Part shown: piece after piece, positions 1-6,190 of the stretch
Layout of the letters: the number at the start of each line of letters is the position of its first letter
How positions within the stretch are numbered: position 1 is the stretch's first letter
NCBI GenBank assembly: GCA_900551925.1
Contig: URXR01000062.1
Location: 1 to 6,191, forward strand
Reading direction: 5' to 3'
Length of the DNA stretch: 6,191 bases
DNA from: an uncultured Mycoplasmatota bacterium
Lineage (GTDB): Bacteria; Bacillota_I; Bacilli_A; RF39; UBA660
Translations under genes and position numbers: made by a program
Notes under the pieces: generated by a model
The model's database searches: none
Told to the model about the DNA's origin: nothing
The model's input: only the letters and a program-made list of their open reading frames with translations

Positions 1-16
1 TGTAGAACTTTTTCAT
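1..16 (-). CDS. Start of an unidentified leftward gene, cut by the window edge
   Basis: Only five codons are visible (Met-Lys-Lys-Phe-Tyr), so no function can be given. The start is supported by a strong AGGAGG Shine-Dalgarno at 25-30, eight bases before the ATG at 16-14. A second ATG at 23-21 lies one base from the Shine-Dalgarno and is too close to be used. The gene is on the same strand as sigG, 85 bases beyond its stop, and follows a weak terminator-like hairpin, so it may have its own promoter. A TATAGT box at 33-38 is a possible -10 element with no convincing -35. In many spore formers a ylmC/ymxH-type gene follows sigG, but these five residues do not resemble the start of YlmC as I recall it. 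Confidence 0.45.
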
Positions 17-24
17 TCTTCATT

Positions 25-30
25 CCTCCT
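25..30 (-). promoter_or_regulatory. Ribosome binding site AGGAGG of the gene at the left edge
   Basis: This is a perfect anti-16S match on the minus strand, eight bases before the ATG at 16-14. It is the main reason to believe that a coding region leaves the window here, and it decides between the two nearby ATG codons. Confidence 0.55.
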
Positions 31-74
31 TTACTATACTCTTGTATAATTAGGAAAGAATTCCTTAAAAATTT

Positions 75-98
75 AAAAAAAAGAAAATATCTTTTCCC
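75..98 (-). terminator. Weak intrinsic terminator after sigG
   Basis: Starting three bases after the sigG stop, the minus strand reads GAAAA, GATA loop, TTTTC, followed by eight T residues. The stem is five perfect base pairs, or seven if two G-U pairs with the preceding GG are counted. The stem has little G+C, but the uninterrupted U-tract right behind it and the position immediately after a stop codon fit a rho-independent terminator. Termination may be only partial. Confidence 0.4.
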
Positions 99-101
99 TT
101 A

Positions 102-872
102 TTACAAATCTTTTCTAACTCTCTTAATAGCATTTTTCTCTAATCTTGATATTTGTGCTTGACTAATTCCTATCTCTTCGGCAATTTCCATTTGAGTTTT
201 TCCTATTACAAATCTTTGATCTAAAATAAACTGTTCTCTTTCACTTAAATTAGAAATTGCTTTATTAACTGCTAAACGAATATCTAAATCCTGATTAGAA
301 CTTTTATCCTCAACTTGATCAAACAAAAATATTGTATCTCCACCATCATTATAAATAGGTTCAAATAAACTAACCGGTGGCCTTAAAGCCTCAAGTGCAT
401 GGCAAATATCACTTTCTTCTACCTCCAACATATCAGCAATTTCTTTATTTGAAGGTTCAACTCCCTTAGCCATAGTTATCTCATCTTTCAGTTTTAAAAT
501 CTTATACGCTAAATCCTTAACACTTCTACTTACTCTTATACTACTATTATCTCTTAAATATCTACGCACCTCTCCTAAAACCATAGGAACACAATATGTA
601 GAAAACTTAACTCCATAAGAAAGATCAAAATTATCAATAGCTTTTAAAAGCCCAATACATCCTACTTGAAATAAATCATCCATATTTTCATCTTTCTTAT
701 TAAATCTTTTTAAAATCGATAAAACTAATTTTAAATTTCCATTAACAAGTTCCTCACGAGCCGTACTATCCCCTTCACTTAATCTTTTAAATAACTCTTC
801 CATCTCCGCACTACTTAATACCTTAATCTCACTTGTATTAATACCAGTAATCTCTACTTTATGCTTAGCCAT
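102..872 (-). CDS. sigG: Late forespore sigma factor SigG (sporulation-specific sigma-70 family)
   Basis: Directs RNA polymerase to late forespore genes during endospore formation (spore coat-independent protection, germination and DNA-protecting proteins in known spore formers). The 256 residues are close to the usual length of about 260. The N-terminus (KVEITGINTS, residues 5-14) is the SigG-type leader seen in Bacillus. Region 2 runs from about 43 to 110, with DDLFQVGCIGL at 65-75 for core binding and GEVRRYLRDN at 100-109. Region 3 covers about 115-170 and ends in the PVSLFEPIYNDGGD signature at 166-179. The region 4 helix-turn-helix is at about 225-250 (KTQMEIAEEIGISQAQISRL). Asn44 in the VNGNL motif aligns with Asn45 of B. 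subtilis SigG, the residue reported to distinguish SigG from SigF in binding the anti-sigma factor CsfB, so SigG is preferred over SigF. The start has AAAGGAG at 879-885, six bases upstream. Unlike the classical spoIIGA-sigE-sigG order, the upstream neighbour is rsmI. Control is probably by a forespore promoter plus a leader hairpin (see those entries). Confidence 0.93.
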   Translation of the reverse strand: MAKHKVEITGINTSEIKVLSSAEMEELFKRLSEGDSTAREELVNGNLKLVLSILKRFNKKDENMDDLFQVGCIGLLKAIDNFDLSYGVKFSTYCVPMVLGEVRRYLRDNSSIRVSRSVKDLAYKILKLKDEITMAKGVEPSNKEIADMLEVEESDICHALEALRPPVSLFEPIYNDGGDTIFLFDQVEDKSSNQDLDIRLAVNKAISNLSEREQFILDQRFVIGKTQMEIAEEIGISQAQISRLEKNAIKRVRKDL

Positions 873-874
873 AT

Positions 875-914
875 AAAACTCCTTTCATATCTATATTGAT
901 ATAAAAAGAGTTTT
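875..914 (-). promoter_or_regulatory. RNA hairpin that sequesters the sigG ribosome binding site
   Basis: In minus-strand RNA, positions 914-898 (AAAACUCUUUUUAUAUC) pair with 891-875 (GAUAUGAAAGGAGUUUU). This gives a continuous 17-bp stem with a six-base AAUAUA loop at 897-892. Two of the pairs are G-U, at 882/907 and 886/903. The plus-strand RNA would have A-C mismatches there, so the structure fits leftward transcription best. The whole Shine-Dalgarno AAAGGAG (885-879) lies in the 3' arm, and the ATG follows two bases after the stem. Inference: a transcript entering from rsmI or mutS would be poorly translated for sigG. It could also weakly terminate read-through, but the only U-run is four bases long and lies inside the stem, so terminator function is less likely. 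A hairpin with this role has been proposed for B. subtilis sigG, from memory. Confidence 0.65.
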
Positions 915-922
915 CTTATTCA
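892..922 (-). promoter_or_regulatory. SigG-like (forespore-type) promoter of sigG
   Basis: The minus strand carries TGAATA at 922-917 and CAATATA at 898-892. The spacer between GAATA and CAATATA is exactly 18 bases. The known SigG consensus is about G(A/C)ATR, 17-18 bp, CATnnTA, so the only departure is the third base of the -10. This would give autoregulation, as in known spore formers; a SigF-type promoter could overlap it, since the -35 preferences are similar. The expected start of transcription is near 885. That leaves a leader of about 13 bases with the Shine-Dalgarno at its very 5' end, and excludes the 5' arm of the hairpin. The short leader is the main reason for caution. Confidence 0.45.
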
Positions 923-932
923 AAAATTAAAA

Positions 933-1781
933 TCAAAACAAATCCTTAACCACTAAACTAGCCTGATAAATATCATTTCTAGTTAAATTATAATTTTCTT
1001 TATTAACTAAACTAACTGCTTCTTTTAAAGAACACTTTTCTTTAATAATTTTATCAACAAGTAAAGCTTCTATCGATAAATTAGTCTTCTCATCACCTTT
1101 AACAAAATCTTTATAAATAACAAAAGTATATTCTCCGTGATCCCATTTACTATCGTTAGTTATTTTTTCTAAAACCTCACTTATAAAACCATAATAATTT
1201 TTCTCATATAATTTAGTAAGTTCTTTAGAAACACTAATCTTTATATTGCCTAATTCTTTATATATAACTTCTAAAGTCTTAACTATTCTTTTAGGAGATT
1301 CATAAAAAATATAAGTTTTAACAAAACTTTTCTTTATCTCTTCAAATAGCTTTTTAATATCTTTAGTCTCTCTAGGAAAAAAGCCATAAAAAGTAAAACT
1401 ATCTGCCGGAAGACCACTTACTGAAAGCGCTGTTAAAGAAGCTGAAATACCTCCAACTCCATAAATATTTATATTTTCATCTTTTAATTTGTTAATCAAA
1501 ATATAACCTGGATCACTAATACAAGGCATTCCAGCATCAGTTATTAAAGCTATATCTTTACCATTAGAAATTTCTTTTAATACATAATCAATCTTTTCTT
1601 TTTCATTAAATTTATGATAAGAAACTAACTTTTTATTTATTTCATAATGCTTTAAAAACTTCATACTAACTCTAGTATCTTCACATAAAATAATGTCAAC
1701 ATCTTTTAGAGTCTCTAAAGCTCTTAAAGTAATATCTTTTAAATTCCCAATCGGAGTTCCTACAACATATAAACTTCCCAT
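933..1781 (-). CDS. rsmI: 16S rRNA (cytidine-1402-2'-O)-methyltransferase RsmI
   Basis: Transfers a methyl group from S-adenosylmethionine to the ribose 2'-OH of C1402 in 16S rRNA, at the ribosomal P site, in the cytoplasm. The fold is that of the tetrapyrrole methylases. Visible motifs are VVGTPIGNLKDITLRA at 6-21, CEDTR at 33-37, ITDAGMPCISDPGY at 80-93, SGLPADSF at 122-129, YESPKR at 160-165 and KELTKLYE at 186-193. The C-terminal domain (about 235-282, with LTRNDIYQASL) is the small helical domain usual in RsmI, and 282 residues is a typical length. Two conserved spots differ. The proline-rich loop usually read as P-x-PG-(P/A) appears as YGVGGISA (107-114), and the usual His-Arg after YES/YEA is Lys-Arg (164-165). 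Family assignment is secure; retained activity is inferred. Its AGGTGAT ribosome site overlaps the mutS stop, with eight bases between the genes, so it is very likely in one operon with mutS and translationally coupled to it. It ends in TGA. Confidence 0.94.
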   Translation of the reverse strand: MGSLYVVGTPIGNLKDITLRALETLKDVDIILCEDTRVSMKFLKHYEINKKLVSYHKFNEKEKIDYVLKEISNGKDIALITDAGMPCISDPGYILINKLKDENINIYGVGGISASLTALSVSGLPADSFTFYGFFPRETKDIKKLFEEIKKSFVKTYIFYESPKRIVKTLEVIYKELGNIKISVSKELTKLYEKNYYGFISEVLEKITNDSKWDHGEYTFVIYKDFVKGDEKTNLSIEALLVDKIIKEKCSLKEAVSLVNKENYNLTRNDIYQASLVVKDLF

Positions 1782-1784
1782 AAC

Positions 1785-1791
1785 ATCACCT
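1785..1791 (-). promoter_or_regulatory. rsmI ribosome binding site overlapping the mutS stop codon
   Basis: The minus strand reads TAGGTGATGTTATG: the TAG is the mutS stop, AGGTGAT is an extended match to the 16S 3' end, and the ATG is the rsmI start. A ribosome finishing mutS stands on the rsmI initiation site, which indicates coupling and supports the chosen rsmI start. Confidence 0.75.
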
Positions 1792-4342
1792 ATTCATTAT
1801 TTTTTACATCACTAGATTCTACATCTTCTTTTAGTTCTGCTAAAATATTAAGAGCTTCAAGTGGAGTCACTTCCAGAGGATTTATATTTTTTATTTTTTT
1901 AACAAGTTTTGAATCATCTTTAAAATCATCATCTAAAAATAAACTTGTTTGAGTATAAACCTCTTTTTTAACTTCATTATTTTCATAAACATTTAATATT
2001 TCTCTAGATCTTTTTATAACTTCTTTAGGTAAATTTGCTAAAGATGCTACATGTATACCATAACTTTTATCAACAGGGCCAGATTTAATTTTATGAAGAA
2101 AAATTATCCTATCTCCCTCTTCTTTAGCACTAACATGAACATTCTTAAGGCCTCTTAAGTTATTTTCTAAAGAAGTAAGCTCATGATAATGTGTTGAAAA
2201 TAATGTTTTCGCCCCAATATTATCATGAATATACTCTAAAATAGCTTGAGCCAAACTCATTCCATCATAAGTAGCAGTACCCCTGCCTAGTTCATCAAAT
2301 AAAATTAAACTATTTTTAGTAGCATTACTAACAGCATTATTAGCCTCTTTCATCTCTACCATAAAAGTACTTTCCCCACTTACTAAATCATCACTAGCCC
2401 CAATCCTGGTAAAAATATTGTCAAAAATAGGTAAAATTGCCTCATCACATGGAACAAAAGATCCAATCTGATTTAAAATCACAATAATAGCCAGCATTCT
2501 CATATAAGTAGATTTACCACTCATATTTGGTCCAGTTATTAAAAGAATATTAGTTTGCTCATTCATAATAACATCATTAGGAACATATTCATTTTTCGAA
2601 ACCACTTCAATAACCGGATGTCTTCCATTTTTTATATAAATATTTCTATCCTCAGTAATCTTAGGTTTTGAAAAATTATAATTTTCTGAAACTACTGTAA
2701 AGGCTAAAATAACATCAAGTTCACTCAAAATATGAGCAACCTCTTGAATCTTAGGAATATTAGTTTTTATAATATCTCGAACCTCTAAAAATATTTCATA
2801 TTCAAGATAAGTAATTTTTTCCTCAGCATTTAAAATTAAATCCTCTTTCTCTTTTAACTTCGGAGTAATATATCTTTCACAATTAGCCAGTGTTTGTCTT
2901 CGCTCATAACCATATTCTTCTTTTATTAAATCTTTACTTCCTTTAGAAACCTCTATATAATATCCAAAAACCTTATTAAAACCAACTCTTAAGTTTTTAA
3001 TTCCCGTTCTTTCTCTTTCCTCTTTTTCCAAAGATAAAATAAAATCTTTACCACCACTTGCTAAACTTCTTAACTCATCAAGCTCTTTATTATAATTATC
3101 TTTAATTATTCCTCCCTCTTTAATACTTAAAGGAGCATCTTCTTTAATTGATTTTTCAATAAGATTATAAACCTCTCTTAAATCATCAAAACTTTTATCA
3201 TAACCAATTTCATCAAGAATTTTCTTAATATCTGGAAGCACTTTTAAAGAACTCTTAAGCTGAATTAAATCCTTACCATTAGCATTACCATAACTAATTC
3301 TTCCTGATAATCTCTCTAAATCATAAACACTATTAAGAAGTTCTCGAAGTTCTTCTTTATAAATAAATTCCGTCAAAAAAGTTGAAATAAGATTATGTCT
3401 TCGTAAAATCTCTTCTTTATTAACTAATGGATTTTCTATATATTCTTTAAGACGCCTAGAACCCATCGCTGTCTTAGTCTTATCTAAAAACCATAAAAGA
3501 GAATAAGTTCTTTCCTTAAGCCTTAAAGTCTCTACAAGCTCTAAGTTTCTCTTAGTATGTACATCTAAATGAAGAGTATCATTTTTCTTTATTACTTTAA
3601 CCTTTTGTAAATGAACTAAATCTTTCATCTTAGTATCATTAATATAATATAATAAATGTTTTATCGAAGTAACTAATCTAACATCAGAAACATCTTCATA
3701 AATATAACTATAACTATTCTCTAAATCATTACTTATCGTCACTAATAAATTATAATTTTCTCTTAAAGTATTAACAATCTTTCTACTAATTTTCGAATTA
3801 ACAATTACTTCTTTTAAATCAAGTCTTATAATTTCATTAATAAGTTCATCTTCATTATAACTAATAAGTTCTGCTCCAAAAAAACCTGTTGAAATATCTG
3901 CATAAGAAAGAGCAAAACAATGAGAAAAATCATATACACTTCCAATATAATTATTACTTTTCTCATCTAAAGATTCACCTTCCATTAAAGTTCCTTTAGT
4001 TACAACTTGGGTAACGCCACGTTCTACCACTCCTTTTTTATCTGGAGGAGAAAGTTGTTCACATACTGCCACTTTATACCCCTTATCAACCAACTTTTCT
4101 AAATATGGTAAATATGAATGAAAAGGAACTCCACACATCGGTACTTTTTCCTCTAATCCACTGTTTCTTCCCGTTAAAGTTATCTCAAGTTCTCTAGAAG
4201 CAGTAAGGGCATCTTCAAAAAACATTTCATAGAAATCCCCTAGTCTATAAAATAATATAGAATCTTCATATTTATCTTTGATCTCCATATATTGTTTCAT
4301 CATTGGAGAAAGTTTTTCTCTATTTACTTCACTTCTTTTCAT
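1790..4342 (-). CDS. mutS: DNA mismatch repair ATPase MutS
   Basis: Recognises mispaired and unpaired bases after replication and, with ATP, licenses MutL for strand repair; acts as a DNA-encircling dimer. The 850 residues match full-length MutS1. The mismatch-binding domain (about 9-120) has GDFYEMF at 35-41, with the Phe37-Tyr-Glu39 wedge that contacts the mismatch. Connector, lever and clamp domains fill about 130-560. The ATPase domain follows: Walker A GPNMSGKST at 604-612, signature SGESTFMVEM at 655-664, Walker B LFDELGRGT at 681-689 and the STHYHEL motif at 716-722. QTSLF at 798-802 fits the sliding-clamp binding motif known in Bacillus MutS, and a terminal helix TPLEALNILAELK (826-838) is the usual C-terminal oligomerisation segment. 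The FYE wedge argues against the MutS2 family. The first Met is chosen because AAGGTG at 4350-4355 lies seven bases upstream. mutL, often the next gene in Bacillota, is not here; rsmI follows instead. Confidence 0.97.
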   Translation of the reverse strand: MKRSEVNREKLSPMMKQYMEIKDKYEDSILFYRLGDFYEMFFEDALTASRELEITLTGRNSGLEEKVPMCGVPFHSYLPYLEKLVDKGYKVAVCEQLSPPDKKGVVERGVTQVVTKGTLMEGESLDEKSNNYIGSVYDFSHCFALSYADISTGFFGAELISYNEDELINEIIRLDLKEVIVNSKISRKIVNTLRENYNLLVTISNDLENSYSYIYEDVSDVRLVTSIKHLLYYINDTKMKDLVHLQKVKVIKKNDTLHLDVHTKRNLELVETLRLKERTYSLLWFLDKTKTAMGSRRLKEYIENPLVNKEEILRRHNLISTFLTEFIYKEELRELLNSVYDLERLSGRISYGNANGKDLIQLKSSLKVLPDIKKILDEIGYDKSFDDLREVYNLIEKSIKEDAPLSIKEGGIIKDNYNKELDELRSLASGGKDFILSLEKEERERTGIKNLRVGFNKVFGYYIEVSKGSKDLIKEEYGYERRQTLANCERYITPKLKEKEDLILNAEEKITYLEYEIFLEVRDIIKTNIPKIQEVAHILSELDVILAFTVVSENYNFSKPKITEDRNIYIKNGRHPVIEVVSKNEYVPNDVIMNEQTNILLITGPNMSGKSTYMRMLAIIVILNQIGSFVPCDEAILPIFDNIFTRIGASDDLVSGESTFMVEMKEANNAVSNATKNSLILFDELGRGTATYDGMSLAQAILEYIHDNIGAKTLFSTHYHELTSLENNLRGLKNVHVSAKEEGDRIIFLHKIKSGPVDKSYGIHVASLANLPKEVIKRSREILNVYENNEVKKEVYTQTSLFLDDDFKDDSKLVKKIKNINPLEVTPLEALNILAELKEDVESSDVKNNE

Positions 4343-4360
4343 AATACAACACCTTGTTTT

Positions 4361-4389
4361 ATTATACTAAAAAAATGGAAATAAATCCA
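4361..4389 (-). promoter_or_regulatory. Possible sigma-A promoter for mutS-rsmI
   Basis: There is a perfect TATAAT at 4366-4361 on the minus strand. The best -35 at 17-bp spacing is TGGATT (4389-4384), only three of six matches, and it lies inside the terminator hairpin of the preceding gene. The expected transcript would begin near 4354, placing AAGGTG at its 5' end. The -10 alone is good; the promoter as a whole is tentative. Confidence 0.35.
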
Positions 4390-4393
4390 TTTT
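4369..4393 (-). terminator. Intrinsic terminator between the repeat protein gene and mutS
   Basis: On the minus strand AAAATGGA (4393-4386), loop TTTATT, then TCCATTTT (4379-4372) form a perfect eight-bp stem. The run of seven T residues spans 4375-4369. The stem overlaps the TAA stop of the upstream gene and is followed at once by the mutS -10 box. With only two G-C pairs it may terminate incompletely. The same repeat read rightward ends in TTTTATTTTT, but no rightward gene is present. Confidence 0.5.
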
Positions 4394-6068
4394 ATTTTTC
4401 CCTTTTCCTAACAATAGTATCCTTATTAATATCTTCACAAGATAAGGTTTTTAAATAACTTATAATACTATTATGATCTTGTTTAAATACTTTAGAAAGT
4501 CTTTCAAACTCTCCTAAATTACTAATATCATATTTAGTATTTAAAATATAATCAATCTCTTCTTTATCTTCAGCTTTAAAAACTTCTCTCATAATTTCTA
4601 ATCCCTCTTCTTTAAGATTAATCACTTCAGGATTATATCCTAAACTATAAATAACTTTCGATTTAACAGGATCTTTAGCTTTTCCAATAAGACAAGTAAT
4701 ATTTTCTAACAACTCTAAATCTTTATTATTTTCATCCATTGCATATTTAAAAGCTAAATCAGATTGTTCTAGAGTATAAGCATGAGCAATAGCATTAACC
4801 ATGTCCCCAAGATATCTTTTATCCTGTAAATTTCGATTCTTAGCGACTTTAAAAGCCTTTAATCTTTTTTCTTTAACACCATCTGTTCCCACACAATTTA
4901 CAATATATAATAAATCAGGTCTTTCTATTAAATTAGAATCTAATGCCACCTTTAACCCATTCGAAGCAATTTCAGAATCACTATTTTGAAAACCTAAGTT
5001 ATAAACAATTTCTTCATAATGAATATTTTTTCTAAGTTTCTTATTTAAAGCTGCTTTTAAGGCCACTAAAGATATTTTTTCTTCCTTAGCTAAAGTTACT
5101 CCTTGTAATAGTTTTTTAATATCAAATTCATCTAAAAGATCATCACTTAATAATTTTTCAATAAGTATCTTCCCATTTTTAGCTTGCCTCATTCCAACAG
5201 CTTCAGAAACAAATCTAACCAATTCTAAATACTTCCTAGATCCTTGAAGTTCTTCATTTAAACTAACTTGTCCTGTAACTGCTGCTACTCCTGAATTAGC
5301 AGTTTTTGCTATGCTTTCTGCAACACCACGAGAAAACCAAATATTCCTTACTCTAGGACTCTCAAACACTTTAGAAATAATCGCTGCCGTAAAAGGAACA
5401 CTTTCTGAAATATATTCTAACACAAAATCCAAATACTCAAAATCTTCTATTCCTTCTATTTTTAAAAGTCTAATAGCCATCTCCAAATTATCCTCTTTAT
5501 CTATTGAAGTTAAAATATTAACTATTTTAGCTATATCATATCTACTAGCAAATTTTTCATTATCAAGAAGAAAAAGAGAAGAACTGACACTTTTTTCTAA
5601 ACTAGCAGTATTTAAAGATTTTAAAATATCACTAATTTTATCAATAGAAAGATTTTGATTATTAACAACTTTTAAAACAAGATTATTAAAATCTTTATCC
5701 TCACAAGCTCTATTAATTATATCAATTTGGCTATCAATATCATAATCAGAAATTGATGTTAAAGGAATTTTTTTCATATAACCAAGTAAATCAGTAGAAA
5801 AATTATCTTGCTCTACAGCCCCTATTAACTTTTCCTTACTCTCATCCTTAAACCAAGTATCATAAAGATATAAATAAAACTTATAAGCCTTTTCTTTTAA
5901 ATCATCAGTTTCTAAAATTCTATCTATTTTAACATCATCAAGTTCTAAAATCTTACTTAAAGACTTTTCACTTCTAATATCTTTTTCACTAAAACAAGAT
6001 TCTACTTCTTTTACAAATTTATCATCATTTAATAACTCTAAAAGTTCTATTACTCTATTCTTATTCAT
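4392..6068 (-). CDS. Uncharacterised 558-residue helical repeat protein
   Basis: I do not recognise the family. The protein is highly charged, with no signal peptide or membrane segment, so it is probably cytoplasmic. It looks alpha-helical throughout. From about 126 to 250 there are diverged helix-turn-helix units. A less helical stretch with small residues (ANSGVAAVTGQ, 257-267) interrupts these, and from about 299 to 473 five units repeat every 34-35 residues. Such solenoids (HEAT, TPR or PPR-like in shape) usually bind proteins or nucleic acids; no catalytic motif, zinc site or nucleotide-binding loop is visible. The length and uninterrupted frame, the GGAGG ribosome site at 6074-6078 five bases before the ATG, and a promoter at 6094-6122 all indicate a real expressed gene. 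It lies upstream of mutS on the same strand but is separated by a probable terminator, so a mismatch-repair role should not be assumed. The C-terminal tail ends in a basic RKREK. Confidence 0.85.
   Translation of the reverse strand: MNKNRVIELLELLNDDKFVKEVESCFSEKDIRSEKSLSKILELDDVKIDRILETDDLKEKAYKFYLYLYDTWFKDESKEKLIGAVEQDNFSTDLLGYMKKIPLTSISDYDIDSQIDIINRACEDKDFNNLVLKVVNNQNLSIDKISDILKSLNTASLEKSVSSSLFLLDNEKFASRYDIAKIVNILTSIDKEDNLEMAIRLLKIEGIEDFEYLDFVLEYISESVPFTAAIISKVFESPRVRNIWFSRGVAESIAKTANSGVAAVTGQVSLNEELQGSRKYLELVRFVSEAVGMRQAKNGKILIEKLLSDDLLDEFDIKKLLQGVTLAKEEKISLVALKAALNKKLRKNIHYEEIVYNLGFQNSDSEIASNGLKVALDSNLIERPDLLYIVNCVGTDGVKEKRLKAFKVAKNRNLQDKRYLGDMVNAIAHAYTLEQSDLAFKYAMDENNKDLELLENITCLIGKAKDPVKSKVIYSLGYNPEVINLKEEGLEIMREVFKAEDKEEIDYILNTKYDISNLGEFERLSKVFKQDHNSIISYLKTLSCEDINKDTIVRKREK
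4650..5174 (-). repeat. Coding region of tandem 34-35-residue helical repeats
   Basis: Within the uncharacterised protein, residues 299-473 contain successive units anchored by similar segments: ILIEKLLSDDL (301-311), ALKAALNKKL (336-345), GLKVALDSNL (371-380), AFKVAKNRNL (405-414) and AFKYAMDENN (439-448). The anchor spacing is 34, 35, 34 and 34 residues. Each anchor is followed by a second hydrophobic helix such as EEIVYNLG, LLYIVNCVG, LGDMVNAIA or LLENITCLIG. This is seen at protein level; the DNA units are diverged. Confidence 0.65.
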
Positions 6069-6093
6069 AAAACCCTCCCTAAAATTGAATTTT

Positions 6094-6122
6094 ATTATAT
6101 ATTAAATATTATTATTCTGCAA
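6094..6122 (-). promoter_or_regulatory. Probable sigma-A promoter of the repeat protein gene
   Basis: TTGCAG at 6122-6117 and a perfect TATAAT at 6099-6094 are separated by 17 bases on the minus strand. The -35 keeps the important TTG but matches only those three bases. Transcription would start near 6087, giving a leader of about 19 bases that includes GGAGG at 6078-6074. Confidence 0.5.
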
Positions 6123-6181
6123 GTAAAAAAGCCTATTGATAGTGTAAAATTATTTGGGGAAGATAAAAAAAGAAAGACCAA

Positions 6182-6190
6182 TGTTATAAT
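6182..6190 (+). promoter_or_regulatory. Possible divergent extended -10 promoter pointing out of the window
   Basis: The plus strand reads TGTTATAAT, an extended -10 element (TGn followed by TATAAT). No convincing -35 lies 16-18 bases upstream, where the sequence is A-rich. Any gene it serves would start beyond the right edge. In such A+T-rich DNA a chance match is possible. Confidence 0.3.

Noticed and set aside
45..50. Plus-strand TATAAT as a rightward promoter
   Set aside because: No -35 is present at proper spacing, and no rightward coding region follows; it would run antisense into sigG.
32..63. Second SigG-type promoter for the gene at the left edge (TATAGTA at 38-32)
   Set aside because: The -10 fits six of seven positions, but the only GAATT-like -35 is 20 bases away instead of 17-18, so the pair is not convincing.
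52..65. AGGAA-AGAA-TTCCT inverted repeat left of sigG
   Set aside because: The stem is only five base pairs and has no U-tract on either side. The hairpin at 75-98 is a better terminator candidate.
4801..4989. 62-codon open frame on the plus strand
   Set aside because: It is antisense to the uncharacterised repeat protein and has no ribosome binding site. It looks like a shadow frame of the real gene.
5311..5658. 115-codon open frame on the plus strand
   Set aside because: It is antisense inside the same minus-strand gene, with a Ser/Leu/Ile-rich low-complexity composition typical of the complement of A+T-rich coding DNA. There is no Shine-Dalgarno before its ATG.
6099..6109. Near-perfect palindrome ATATT-A-AATAT between the -35 and -10 boxes of the repeat protein gene, as a possible operator
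   Set aside because: It consists only of A and T in a very A+T-rich intergenic region, where such palindromes are expected by chance. There is no second copy.
6161..6180. Minus-strand GGTCTTTC followed by seven T, as the end of an incoming terminator
   Set aside because: A matching 5' arm would have to lie beyond the right edge, so the hairpin cannot be shown from this window.
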